Notes: a model not told the origin generated them from the letters alone. A DNA stretch of 49,953 nt from Micromonospora sp. U21 (GCF_018070045.1 NZ_JAGPYK010000041.1:1-49953); one strand, 5' to 3'. Numbered from the stretch's first letter, positions 1 to 8,088 are shown. Program-made: numbers and translations.

Positions 1-4
1 AGGG

Positions 5-68
5 CAGGCACGGGACTCCATCGGTCACAGAGCGTAGAGAACTCCGATGATCGATGGACCCGTGCCTG
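5..68. repeat. Inverted repeat able to form a long hairpin
   Basis: Arm CAGGCACGGG (5-14) pairs with CCCGTGCCTG (59-68), and CCATCG (18-23) pairs with CGATGG (52-57). This gives a 16-bp stem with a small internal bulge and a 28-nt loop. It lies upstream of the first gene and inside the suspected element end. It may be a terminator of a gene outside the window or a terminal structure of a mobile element; the sequence does not decide. The remainder of 69-202 shows nothing else I recognise. Confidence 0.5.
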
Positions 69-202
69 TCTACTGCCCGCGGGTACTCGCCTGTCCGAAT
101 CTTGGACCTACTGCCGGGCGCTCTAAGTTCCGCTTCAACTCACCTGCGTCGAACCGTCGCCGGGCGCCTGTGCCGTGTCCGGTTCGCCAGGTGGGGAGCG
201 GT

Positions 203-208
203 TAGCTT
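203..208 (+). promoter_or_regulatory. -10 box of a leaderless gene
   Basis: TAGCTT fits TANNNT and ends 7 nt before the GTG at 216, the spacing repeated before many genes in this window. There is no clear Shine-Dalgarno in front of this GTG, so a leaderless transcript is the simplest reading. Confidence 0.45.
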
Positions 209-215
209 CTAAGTC

Positions 216-644
216 GTGAATAGGACGGGTTGGCTGCGGGCGTTGCTGGATAGGGGTACTAGGGATCGCCCCGAGGAGTCCGCCGACGCCGAGCCCTTCG
301 CACCGGAGTGCATGTCGCTGCTTGAGTTGGCCCGGTTGCTCACTGGTCGGGGGTACAGCGAGAGAGTTGCCAGCGCATATGTCGAGGTGGTGACCTTCGC
401 ATCGGCTGACGAGATCGTGGCAATGCTGGAGGTGATGCTGGAGGAGGACTGGATAGGTCTTCCGGTCTGGGCGCGAAACCTCGCGTTCCGGCTGGCCTGC
501 CTCCAACGGCCGGAGGATGTCGAGCTGTTGCGTGTGGCGGCCAGCGACCTACATGCCTTTGGTCCCGACTGGGATGCCATAGCTGCGGAGCTTCACAGCC
601 GGGCAGACCGATTGGAGGCCGGGCAGGAAGAGAGCCTTCGATGA
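216..644 (+). CDS. hypothetical protein, 142 aa
   Basis: I do not recognise this protein. It starts with GTG 7 nt after a TANNNT box. It is acidic, with no signal peptide or membrane segment, and looks mostly helical: an early Met-Ser-Leu-Leu-Glu-Leu-Ala segment near residue 34 and alternating hydrophobic and acidic residues after it, suggesting a small globular helical-repeat fold. Codon use has slightly weaker third-position GC bias than the core genes further right. It lies on the left side of the tRNA-Thr remnant, so it is probably cargo of an integrated element rather than core genome. Confidence 0.65.
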   Translation: MNRTGWLRALLDRGTRDRPEESADAEPFAPECMSLLELARLLTGRGYSERVASAYVEVVTFASADEIVAMLEVMLEEDWIGLPVWARNLAFRLACLQRPEDVELLRVAASDLHAFGPDWDAIAAELHSRADRLEAGQEESLR

Positions 645-793
645 CTCTCTGCTCCTGGGTGGTCGTCCTGGTGCTGTCGACAGCAACGGCGACAGCAACC
701 GGCCGGGACGAGGACACCCGGCAGCGACCGGGCTGCGGGCAGTCGCCCGAGGTCGCAGACGCAGACGGACACCACCGGACGAGATGAACAGAG

Positions 794-838
794 CTTGTAA
801 GCGAGATGTCGCCGGTTCGATCCCGGCCGGGGGCTCCA
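794..838 (+). other. 3' remnant of tRNA-Thr(UGU), probable attachment site
   Basis: The segment holds anticodon loop CTTGTAA (794-800, anticodon TGT), the 3' side of the anticodon stem (801-805), variable loop (806-810), a perfect T arm GCCGG-TTCGATC-CCGGC (811-827), acceptor strand CGGGGGC (828-834), and TCCA (835-838). The bases just 5' (789-793, CAGAG) cannot pair with GCGAG at 801-805, and there is no D arm or 5' acceptor strand, so similarity stops abruptly inside the anticodon loop. This is the usual footprint of tyrosine-recombinase integration into a tRNA 3' end. With the tRNA read rightwards, the element would lie to the left and the native chromosome to the right. 645-793 and 839-1131 hold no gene I can support. 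Confidence 0.8.
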
Positions 839-1131
839 ATTCCGCCAGGGAATTCGCGCCGGGCGTTGTCGCGAGCCGACTGCCTGTCAGCAATCGGGTC
901 ACGACAGCCGCCCGTCGAGCTTGCAAAGCCCCTGGACGAACGCGGCCCGACCGATCTGTGCGTGTAGCACGGCGGCCCGGGACGGGGCGCCGCCAGGGCG
1001 CTGGCGCTGCCGACCGTCATGCCCGACGCCCTGCGGCTGGGGCGGGAAGCGGGGCGATGGACCTGCGGGCCGCCCTTGACCCCGGAGCCTCTGCGACCAC
1101 TCGTGCCGGCGCCGCCAGCACGCTGTCGTCG

Positions 1132-1608
1132 TCAAGCGAACAATGCGATGGAGCAACCGATGACAACGAGGGCTCCGTAGAACGGCGCAACCGACCATGA
1201 GAGCCAGACAGTGGCGTCCGGAAACCAGCGCCCGAGGCGCAGTCGGATTCTTTGTCCGCGGGTGGCTGCGAAAGGAATGGGATCGTCAGCGTCCGAGGGG
1301 TCGAGCGAGAACAGCGGCACCTTTCGCGTCCCGCGCGCCACCGCATCGTAGAGTCGCCGGTAGGCCTTTTCCTGTCGTAGATAATTTGCGTCGAGGAAAC
1401 CGAACAGGAGTGCGGCCGCGACCCCCAGCGCGGCAACCAGGTTGGCGTTCTTCGTCAACGCGTACCCGTACGTCGCGGTCACCACGGGGAGCAGCCAGCC
1501 TTTGGCAGCGGAGGAGGCCGAGGACATTCGTGTGACCACGGCCTGGATATAGTCGAGGTGCTTCCGTCGGTCGTCGGGATCAACGACCATCACGTCAGCC
1601 GGCTGCAT
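1132..1608 (-). CDS. small multi-pass membrane protein (2TM/SLATT-like), 158 aa
   Basis: Two closely spaced membrane segments (about residues 39-53 and 58-78) follow a soluble N-terminus and a Lys-Gly-Trp motif. The second ends in FLDANYLRQE followed by K-A-Y-R-R-L-Y-D. A third hydrophobic stretch forms the C-terminus (about 130-158). The layout of a short helix, KGW, two TMs and LD.xYLRQExxxRxLYD resembles small membrane proteins often found in accessory regions and SLATT-type effector families; this family link is from memory. ATG at 1608 overlaps the HIT stop codon as TGATG behind a GGTGGGGAG ribosome site, so translation is coupled; an upstream GTG at 1632 is less likely. Confidence 0.7.
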   Translation of the reverse strand: MQPADVMVVDPDDRRKHLDYIQAVVTRMSSASSAAKGWLLPVVTATYGYALTKNANLVAALGVAAALLFGFLDANYLRQEKAYRRLYDAVARGTRKVPLFSLDPSDADDPIPFAATRGQRIRLRLGRWFPDATVWLSWSVAPFYGALVVIGCSIALFA

Positions 1609-2051
1609 CACTCCCCACCAACTTTCCGACACTCGTGTCGGAGCCGCTCCCAGACCTCATCCTTCTGCGTCTCCGAGTAACTGGTTTCTGTAGGCCAGAT
1701 GCGACCCATCTCGTCGCGGGACCAGCGGGGGACGATGTGGGTGTGTAGATGGGGCACGGTCTGGGTGGCAACTGCCCCGTTCGACTGGATGATGTTCAGT
1801 CCCTCTGGTGCGATCGCGCACTTCACCACATGCGAGAGCCTCAACGTGACTCGCGCCAGGTGGGCGGCGGTTTCTCCATCCAACGACCAGATATCAGGAA
1901 TGTGGTCGAGCGGCACCACAAGGATGTGGCCCAGGGTCGCCGGCTTTAGTGGGAAGAAGGCGACCACGTGCCCGTCCCGATAGACCTCTCGAGCGTCTGG
2001 GGTCTCACGCCGGACGATCGCGCAGAATGGACAGTCGGTCTCGACGATCAT
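1608..2051 (-). CDS. HIT-family nucleotide hydrolase/transferase, 147 aa
   Basis: The histidine triad is intact: His101, His103 and His105 in PHLHTHIVPRW, the catalytic site for phosphoramidate or phosphoanhydride bonds of nucleotides. Also visible are CPFC (7-10), the G-H-I-L-V-V-P strand (41-47) and the N-I-I-Q-S-N-G loop (86-92) of the Hint/Fhit fold. The upstream in-frame extension to 2153 lacks HIT features, so the start is ATG 2051. The gene overlaps the following membrane protein by one base, which predicts fixed stoichiometry. The substrate cannot be told from sequence. 2052-2517 contains no gene I can support and may hold this gene's promoter. Confidence 0.85.
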   Translation of the reverse strand: MIVETDCPFCAIVRRETPDAREVYRDGHVVAFFPLKPATLGHILVVPLDHIPDIWSLDGETAAHLARVTLRLSHVVKCAIAPEGLNIIQSNGAVATQTVPHLHTHIVPRWSRDEMGRIWPTETSYSETQKDEVWERLRHECRKVGGE

Positions 2052-2517
2052 CGCGAACGGGTCCCACCCTGCCCTGACGGCCACTTGAAGTGGACTGACT
2101 TGGCCAAAGTAGCTACCTCTCTCTGGATGTCGTGACCCTGGCGGTACTGCCACTCATTCCCTGCCACCCGTCTGCTCGCTGGCGCAGGGGACGTGGCGGC
2201 GTACCGATGTCGCGGCGAGGTTCCTCAATACTTCGTCCCCGCACCAGGGTAGGCCAGCCGACGGTTGATTCGTGTCGTCCACAACCGACACCCTGCATGT
2301 GCGGCTGATGGATTGGCGTTCATCGTGCCAAAGCGGCCATCTCGGTCGTGGTAGGCGCTGTTGTGGTTGCCACGCCGATGGACGCCGCGGCTGTGCCGCT
2401 GCACCGGAGTGTGCGCGAGCGCTGACTGCCGGCACCGGCCGTATGCTGGGCGGCAGCATGACGCGGGTGGCCGGCCCGCGCCGATGTCTTCCGATCAAGG
2501 GGTGTGCACGCAAGCCG

Positions 2518-2916
2518 ATGAGTCGCGCGGTGGAGGAGTCGAACCGGGCGATGCTGCGTGCCCGGGACGCGATGGACCGGGCGTACGCCCAGCCGCTGGA
2601 CATCCCCGTGCTGGCCCGGATCGCGTACGTCTCCGAGGCGCACTTCATCCGGACCTTCCGGGCCACGTTCGGTGAGACCCCGCACCGCTACCTGCAACGC
2701 CGGCGGGTCGAGCGGGCGATGGCGCTGCTGGTGGAGACCGACCGGGACGTCACCGACATTTGCCACGCGGTCGGCTTCTCCAGCCTGGGCACGTTCAGCC
2801 GGACGTTCCGACAGATCGTCGGGGAGTCGCCCACGGACTTCCGCCGGCGTACGGCGCCGGCCAACGTGCCGTCCTGCTTCATGAAGGCCTGGACCCGACC
2901 CAGCAGTTTTGGATAA
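2518..2916 (+). CDS. AraC-family transcriptional regulator, 132 aa
   Basis: This is a short AraC/XylS DNA-binding protein: two helix-turn-helix motifs, with L-A-R-I-A-Y-V-S-E-A-H-F-I-R at the first and DVTDICHAVGFSSLGTFSRT at the second, ending in the usual P-x-x-F-R. There is no ligand-binding domain; it is close to the ~100-residue minimal module. ATG 2518 is chosen because the in-frame sequence upstream looks non-coding (cysteine- and arginine-rich). The VOC gene follows 35 bp downstream on the same strand with its own promoter-like box, and this pairing suggests the regulator controls it. Confidence 0.85.
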   Translation: MSRAVEESNRAMLRARDAMDRAYAQPLDIPVLARIAYVSEAHFIRTFRATFGETPHRYLQRRRVERAMALLVETDRDVTDICHAVGFSSLGTFSRTFRQIVGESPTDFRRRTAPANVPSCFMKAWTRPSSFG

Positions 2917-2938
2917 GCAGCAGGTCAGGGTCTACGTC

Positions 2939-2944
2939 TAGCGT
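2939..2944 (+). promoter_or_regulatory. -10 box of leaderless VOC gene
   Basis: TAGCGT lies 7 nt before ATG 2952 with no Shine-Dalgarno between, the leaderless pattern seen across the window. Confidence 0.5.
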
Positions 2945-2951
2945 GATTCCC

Positions 2952-3371
2952 ATGACGATGAACGCGATCAGCCGCTCCCAGATCTACGTCCTCGACCAGG
3001 ACGAGGCGCTCGACTTCTACGTGGGCAAGCTCGGCATGGAGCTCAACACCGACCAGGACCTCGGCTTCATGCGCTGGCTGACGGTCAACCTGCCGGGCGA
3101 CCCGGAGCGCGAGATCCTGCTGGAGAAGCCGGGGCCGCCCGCCCTGGACCCGGCCACCGCCGCGCAGGTCCGGGAGTTGCTCACCAAGGGGGCGCTCGGT
3201 GGCTACCTCTTCATGACCACCGACGACGCCCGCAAGACGCACGAGGACCTGGTCGCCAAGGGCGTCGAGATCACCGATGAGCCGGAGGAGCGCCCGTACG
3301 GGATCGACTTCGGCATCCGGGACCCGTTCGGCAACCGGATCCGCATCGGCCAGATGTTCCCCCGGGCCTGA
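2952..3371 (+). CDS. VOC-family (glyoxalase/dioxygenase fold) protein, 139 aa
   Basis: The protein has paired beta-alpha-beta-beta-beta units of the vicinal oxygen chelate fold. It starts S-R-S-Q-I-Y-V-L-D-Q-D-E-A-L-D-F-Y and ends in FGIRDPFGNRIRIGQ, which carries the typical D-P-x-G-N motif. No signal peptide. Members bind a divalent metal and act on small substrates or confer resistance by binding; the reaction is not predictable here. An alternative start is ATG 2958. It is paired with the upstream AraC regulator. Confidence 0.85.
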   Translation: MTMNAISRSQIYVLDQDEALDFYVGKLGMELNTDQDLGFMRWLTVNLPGDPEREILLEKPGPPALDPATAAQVRELLTKGALGGYLFMTTDDARKTHEDLVAKGVEITDEPEERPYGIDFGIRDPFGNRIRIGQMFPRA

Positions 3372-3441
3372 GGGGCGGACCGATGAGCCAGGCGGTTCCG
3401 CTCTCCGGGTCCGACCGGCCACCGCCGGCCGGGACCGCGCG

Positions 3442-4047
3442 TTGCTGGTCTGCGGTGTCGTCGCCGGCCCGATCTTCGCCGGTTCGGCGCTGCTCCAGGC
3501 GCTCACCCGGGACGGCTTCGACGTTCGGCGGCACCCGGTCAGCGTGTTGAGCACCGGTGAGCTGGGCTGGGTCCAGATCGCCACGTTCCTGGCCACCGGA
3601 GTGCTGTGCGTGGCGGCCGCCGGGGCGCTGCGGCGCTCCACCGGCACCGGGTCGGTCTGGCCGTCCCGGCTGCTCGCCCTGTACGGGCTGGGTCTGGTGG
3701 GCGCGGGGATCTTCAGCGCCGACCCGGCCGACGGGTTTCCCACCGGCACGCCCCGGGGCGCCGGCCAGATCAGCTGGCACGGTGGCCTGCACTTCCTGGT
3801 GGCGGCGGTCGCCTTCGTGTCGCTGATCGCGGCGACGGTGGTGGTCGGCCGGCGGGCGGCGCGGCGTGGGGCGCGGGGTCGGGCCGGATACAGCCTGGCG
3901 ACCGGCGCCTTCTTCGCGGTGGCCTGGGTGGCGCTGATGGTCCGGCCGGCTCCGGCCGTGATGGTGGCCTTCGGCCTGGCGGTGACGGCCGGCTGGCTCT
4001 GGGTGTCGGTCACGTTCGCGCGGGCGGCGTCCGGCCGGGTGGACTGA
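3442..4047 (+). CDS. DUF998-family six-TM membrane protein, start uncertain
   Basis: Six hydrophobic segments span nearly the whole protein, and the D-P-x-D-G-F-P-x-G-T-P loop followed by S-W-H-G-G-L-H is characteristic of DUF998 membrane proteins of unknown function. In this reading frame the only nearby start is TTG 3442. However, ATG 3383 with a good ribosome site (GAGGGGCGG) encodes a plausible N-terminus in another frame, which would join this ORF if one base were restored around 3420-3440. The gene may therefore carry a frameshift or a sequencing error at its 5' end. Confidence 0.75.
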   Translation: MLVCGVVAGPIFAGSALLQALTRDGFDVRRHPVSVLSTGELGWVQIATFLATGVLCVAAAGALRRSTGTGSVWPSRLLALYGLGLVGAGIFSADPADGFPTGTPRGAGQISWHGGLHFLVAAVAFVSLIAATVVVGRRAARRGARGRAGYSLATGAFFAVAWVALMVRPAPAVMVAFGLAVTAGWLWVSVTFARAASGRVD

Positions 4048-4115
4048 GCTGGTTGTCGGTACACCGGGAGGCGCGGGGTGGATCCCGCGCCTCCCATTGT
4101 GCTGAGGTGTTGGAC

Positions 4116-4754
4116 ATGATCACCCGGCTGCTGTACCTCGCCCGGCACGGCGAGCAGGACGACGCGGCGACCGAGTCGCCGGAGACCGGCCTGTCGGAGC
4201 GGGGCCGGCGACAGGCCAGGTTGCTCGGCGAGCGGCTGCGGGGCCGGCCGTTCGCCGCCGTGCACCACGGGCCGCTGCGCCGGGCCGCGGAGACCGCCGA
4301 GCTGGTCGCCGCGTCGCTGCCCGGGGTTCCGGTGTACGCGACCGAGCTGGCCGGCGACCACCTCCCGCACGACACGGATCCCGCCGACCTGCCGCCGGCG
4401 TACGCCGACTTCCTGGGCCAGTTCTCGGCGGCCGAACGGGGCGACGGGCCGCGGGTGACGGCCGCGGCGGTACGGCGCTTCGCCGGTCCGGTCGCCGGTG
4501 GCACCGACGGCGCGGGCGGCGTCGAGCCGGTCCGTGAGCTGGTCGTGACACACAGTTTCCTGATCGCCTGGCTGGTCCGGCACGCTCTGGACGCGCCGGA
4601 GCGGCGGTGGCTGGGTTTGAATCAGCACAACGCGGGACTGACCGTCATCCGGTACGGCCCGGCCGCACCGCCGAACCTGATCGCCTTCAACGACGTGGCG
4701 CACCTGCCGCCGGAGCTGCGCGGCACGGGCCTGCCGCCGGACTACCTGGTCTGA
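4116..4754 (+). CDS. histidine phosphatase (phosphoglycerate mutase-like), 212 aa
   Basis: The phosphorylated histidine is in the N-terminal LARHGEQ motif (residues 8-14), and the second catalytic histidine in VVTHSFLIAW around residue 147. The S-E-R-G-R-R-Q-A-R-L-L-G segment after the RHG motif is also typical. The size fits single-domain branch-2-like bacterial phosphatases. ATG 4116 has GAGG about 9 nt upstream. Substrate unknown. It follows the DUF998 gene by 68 bp and may share its transcript. Confidence 0.85.
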   Translation: MITRLLYLARHGEQDDAATESPETGLSERGRRQARLLGERLRGRPFAAVHHGPLRRAAETAELVAASLPGVPVYATELAGDHLPHDTDPADLPPAYADFLGQFSAAERGDGPRVTAAAVRRFAGPVAGGTDGAGGVEPVRELVVTHSFLIAWLVRHALDAPERRWLGLNQHNAGLTVIRYGPAAPPNLIAFNDVAHLPPELRGTGLPPDYLV

Positions 4755-4776
4755 GCGCCCGAGTCGTGCCCGACGG

Positions 4777-5340
4777 TCAGCCGGTGGCCCGGAGCAGCAG
4801 TTCGACCATCGCCCGGGTGGCCGGTGGCGGGGCGGGGTCGGCGGGGCAGTCGACGTACCCGGTCTCGACGGTGCCGACGGTCAGCCGGTAGCTGAACGCG
4901 TCCGCACAGCCGGTGGGGGTGGTCGGGCGGCCGGCCTCGGCGGCCAGTCGGGGGTCGGCGGCGAGCCCGCGCAGCCGCCCGAGGTCGGCTGGGTCGAGCC
5001 GGCCGGTACGCCGTCCGCCGGCCCGGTCCACCAGCGTCCATCGGCCGTCGGACTCGACGGTCACGGCGTCGCCGCGCCCGGCGAAACCCCCGGACCGGAA
5101 CAGCATCACCCGCGTGGCCGCGCTGCCGGTGGCCTCGGGGCCGGTCGGTGCGGGGACGCCCGGAGTGGCGGGGACGGCGGTCGGCGGCGGCGGGGTGCCG
5201 GTGGACGGGCCGGTCGGGGCCGGGCCGCTGGTGGCGGGGGGCTGGTCCGGGACGGTGTCGGCTCGGTCGGCGCTGGTGCAGCCGGCCAGGAGGGCGGCCA
5301 GGAGCGCGACGGTGACGCCGGTCGTCGAGGCGGGTCTCAT
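4777..5340 (-). CDS. secreted lipoprotein, 187 aa
   Basis: A short basic N-terminus and hydrophobic core lead to lipobox LLAG-C (Cys about residue 21), so it is exported and lipid-anchored. Residues 22-75 are Pro/Thr/Ala-rich, a likely cell-wall-spanning linker. The C-terminal domain has R-V-M-L-F-R-S-G-G-F-A-G, a G-R-W-T-L-V-D segment and two cysteines (TPTGCADAFSY and YVDCPA) that could form a disulfide; similar domains occur in actinobacterial lipoproteins of unknown role. ATG 5340 is preferred over an upstream in-frame start because it begins the signal sequence directly. 5341-5636 holds no recognisable gene. Confidence 0.75.
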   Translation of the reverse strand: MRPASTTGVTVALLAALLAGCTSADRADTVPDQPPATSGPAPTGPSTGTPPPPTAVPATPGVPAPTGPEATGSAATRVMLFRSGGFAGRGDAVTVESDGRWTLVDRAGGRRTGRLDPADLGRLRGLAADPRLAAEAGRPTTPTGCADAFSYRLTVGTVETGYVDCPADPAPPPATRAMVELLLRATG

Positions 5341-5636
5341 GCCGCTCGGACGCACGGCTGCGGCCGCGGGTTCCCTCGTCGCCGCCCTCATCCGAACGGT
5401 CACTGTCGATGTCTGGGAGCCAAGCCTTCTCTTTCTTCAACACCTCGTTATCTACACGCGTGACTTCGTGGTCGACGACACCGCGGTCACCGTCTCCTGA
5501 CCTGACCGACGCGAGGGCCCGGCGACCACCCCTCAACGGTCGTCGCCGGGTCCGCGCCGTTATGGTCGCCGCACGGCGCACGTCGCCGGAGTGCTGGGTC
5601 GGCGGCGTCGGACGGGTGGCGCGAGAAGGGGCGGAC

Positions 5637-6404
5637 GTGTCGGACGCGGAGTTGACCGTCGAGGTGACCGGACCGGTGGCGACCGTGGTGATCCACAACC
5701 CGGCCCGCCGCAACGCGATGACCGCCGCCATGTGGCGACAGCTCCCCGAGCTGCTGGACCGACTGGAACCCGACCCCGGCGTACGGGCGCTGGTGCTCAG
5801 CGGTGCGGGCGACGCCTTCTGCGCCGGCGCCGACCTCGGCGACCTCGCCGAGCTGCTGGACGCCGGTGACGCCAGCATCGCGGTGGCCGCGGAGGAGCGG
5901 CTGGCCCGCTTCGCCAAGCCCACCGTGGCGGCGATCCGGGGTGCCTGCGTCGGGGGTGGCTGCCAGCTGGCGGTCGCCTGCGACCTGCGGATCGCCGCCG
6001 ACGACGCCCGGTTCGGCGTACCGCCGGCCCGGCTGGGGCTGGTCTACCCGGCGCCGACCACCCGCCGGCTGACCCGGCTGGTCGGCCCGTCCGCCGCCAA
6101 GCACCTGCTGTTCACCGCCGAACTGATCGACGCCGAGCGCGCCCTGCGGGTCGGCCTGGCCGACGAGGTGCTGCCAGCTGATCGGCTCGCCGCGCGGGTG
6201 GACGACCTCACCGCTGCGATCGCCCAGCGGTCACCGTTGAGCGTCGCCGCCGCCAAGGAGATCGTGGACGACCGGGCCGGGCCGGCGCGGATCGCCTGGT
6301 GGCACCGAAAGGTGGCGACCAGCGGCGAGGCCCGGGAGGGAGTGGCGGCGGTCGCCGAGCGCCGGACGCCCCGCTTCGCCTGGCGTCCGCCGACCGCGGA
6401 CTGA
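5637..6404 (+). CDS. crotonase-superfamily protein (enoyl-CoA hydratase-like), 255 aa
   Basis: The fold is clear: N-P-A-R-R-N-A-M near residue 21, the first oxyanion-hole strand GAGDAFCAGADL and the second GACVGGGCQLAVACDLR, then F-G-V-P-P-A-R-L-G-L. The two glutamates that hydrate crotonyl-CoA in classical hydratases (in P-E-x-x-L-G and A-x-E-x-x-L-T-G) align here with proline and histidine. The protein can hold an acyl-CoA but is probably not a standard hydratase; an isomerase, lyase or thioesterase role is possible. The start is GTG 5637 with AGAAGGGG upstream. Confidence 0.85.
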   Translation: MSDAELTVEVTGPVATVVIHNPARRNAMTAAMWRQLPELLDRLEPDPGVRALVLSGAGDAFCAGADLGDLAELLDAGDASIAVAAEERLARFAKPTVAAIRGACVGGGCQLAVACDLRIAADDARFGVPPARLGLVYPAPTTRRLTRLVGPSAAKHLLFTAELIDAERALRVGLADEVLPADRLAARVDDLTAAIAQRSPLSVAAAKEIVDDRAGPARIAWWHRKVATSGEAREGVAAVAERRTPRFAWRPPTAD

Positions 6405-6489
6405 CCCTTCGCGGCCGGCCGGCTCCGGCCATTCGACGATCTCGATCCCGGCTGGCGTCCCGCAGGGGCGGTACGGCAGGCTGTCCGTC

Positions 6490-8088
6490 GTGCAGCGTGA
6501 TCAGTTGCTTGCGGGCCGCTACCGGCTCCTGGAGCGCCTCGGCAGTGGCGGCATGTCCGCGGTGCACCGGGCGTACGACGAGGTGCTCGAAAGGGACGTG
6601 GCGGTGAAGGTGCTCGTCGCCTCGGACGCCAACGCCCGGCAGCGGATCCGAGCCGAGGCCAAGGCGGCGGCCCGGCTGTCGCACCCGCACGTCACCAGCG
6701 TCTACGACTACGGCGAGTCGAGGCTCGGCGGTGTCCACGTCCCGTTCGTGGTGATGGAGCTGCTCGGCGGCCACACCCTCGAACAGCGGTTGGATGCCGG
6801 GCCGCTGCCACCGCGCGCGGGCCTGCGGGTCTGCGCGGAGGTGGCGGCCGCGCTCGCTGCCGCGCACGCGCAGGAGGTGGTGCACCGCGACATCAAGCCG
6901 GGCAACGTGATGCTCACCCCCACCGGTGCGAAGGTGCTCGACTTCGGCATCGCGGCGGCCGTCGGCGATCCGGAGATCGACTTCGAGGGGCGGCTGCTGG
7001 GCACACCTGCCTATCTCGCCCCGGAACGGCTGGAGGCCGGCGAGGTGCTGCCGGCCTGCGACGTGTACGCCCTCGGCCTGCTCGTGCACCGGGTGCTCAC
7101 CGGCCGGCCACCCCGGCGCTCCGAAGCGCGGATCGGGACGCCCCGCGTACCGGGGCCTGCCGAACCCGACCCGCTGCCCGAGATCGTCGGAGTGCCGGCC
7201 GAGATCCACCGGCTGTACCACTGGTGCCTGGCCCGCGACCCCGCCGACCGGCCGCCGGCCGCCGAGGCGGCCCGGATCCTGCTCGCCGCCGGCGAACCCG
7301 CGGTCCGGCGCGAGCCGGCCGCCGTCCTGGCCGGACCGGAGGCGGGCGGCGAACCGGCCGCCACCGCGGGGACGGCCGTTGTCGACGCGGGCGGACCGAG
7401 CCCGGAGGCGCGACCGGCCGAGGTGGGGGACACCCCGTCCACGAGGCCGGCCGAGCCGGTTGGCAGTGCGGCAGTCGGGACGACCGGTGCCGCGCGGCGC
7501 CGGTCGTGGCGTTGGCGGCGGGCCGTGCTGGCGGTCGGCGGCGCAGTGGTCGCCGCGGTGGCGATGGGCGGGTCACTCGGCGACCCGGGCACGCGGCGGC
7601 AGGAAGCGGATCCGCCGCGGACGGGTATCGGGCCGGGTGGCGCCACCACCGTGGGGATGCCGAGGACCGCCGAGCCACCCGGCCCGGCCGATCCCCGCCC
7701 ACCCGCAGCCCCGCCCGGCGTCCCGCCGGCCAGCGCCGCGCCGTCCGGCGCCCGGACCAGCCCCCCGACCGGTCCGGGTGGCACGCGTCCCCCGAGCCCG
7801 GCCGCGACCACCTCCGGCCCGACTCCGACCACCGCCGCGCCCACGCCCGCTCCGCCACCGGGGGTGCCGGTGGACGCCCGGGGCGGGACGGTCACCGTCC
7901 GCTGCCTGGGGGCGTCGGCCGAGGTGCTCGCGGTGACGCCCGCACCCGGCTACCGGGCGGAGGCGTACGATCCGGGCCCGGCGAAGCGGGTGGAAATCGA
8001 GCTGACCTCCGGCGAGCACCGCAGCGAGATCCGTGTGCACTGCGCCAACGGCCGCCCGAAGCCGAAGGTCAAGGAGCGTGCCGGCTGA
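6490..8088 (+). CDS. receptor-type Ser/Thr protein kinase (PknB-like), 532 aa
   Basis: This is an intact Hanks-type kinase domain: glycine loop GSGGMSAV (18-25), ATP-binding Lys40, catalytic HRDIKPGN (132-139), DFG (151-153), and G-T-P-A-Y-L-A-P-E activation segment. After the kinase (about residue 275) comes a long Ala/Pro linker, one membrane helix (about 340-362), then a Pro/Thr-rich stalk and a small C-terminal domain with two cysteines. The topology is cytoplasmic kinase with an extracellular sensor. The sensor is not a PASTA domain, so the ligand is unknown. It starts at GTG. It converges on the HNH gene. Confidence 0.9.
   Translation: MQRDQLLAGRYRLLERLGSGGMSAVHRAYDEVLERDVAVKVLVASDANARQRIRAEAKAAARLSHPHVTSVYDYGESRLGGVHVPFVVMELLGGHTLEQRLDAGPLPPRAGLRVCAEVAAALAAAHAQEVVHRDIKPGNVMLTPTGAKVLDFGIAAAVGDPEIDFEGRLLGTPAYLAPERLEAGEVLPACDVYALGLLVHRVLTGRPPRRSEARIGTPRVPGPAEPDPLPEIVGVPAEIHRLYHWCLARDPADRPPAAEAARILLAAGEPAVRREPAAVLAGPEAGGEPAATAGTAVVDAGGPSPEARPAEVGDTPSTRPAEPVGSAAVGTTGAARRRSWRWRRAVLAVGGAVVAAVAMGGSLGDPGTRRQEADPPRTGIGPGGATTVGMPRTAEPPGPADPRPPAAPPGVPPASAAPSGARTSPPTGPGGTRPPSPAATTSGPTPTTAAPTPAPPPGVPVDARGGTVTVRCLGASAEVLAVTPAPGYRAEAYDPGPAKRVEIELTSGEHRSEIRVHCANGRPKPKVKERAG

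Noticed and set aside
784..1200. A reading frame starting at ATG 784 that runs through the tRNA remnant
   Set aside because: Its first residues (C-K-R-D-V-A-G-S-I-P-A-G-G-S) are the usual artefact of translating a tRNA; no ribosome site and no codon bias afterwards.
2925..4703. A 592-codon minus-strand frame opposite the VOC, DUF998 and phosphatase genes
   Set aside because: Shadow of three plus-strand genes with recognised families.
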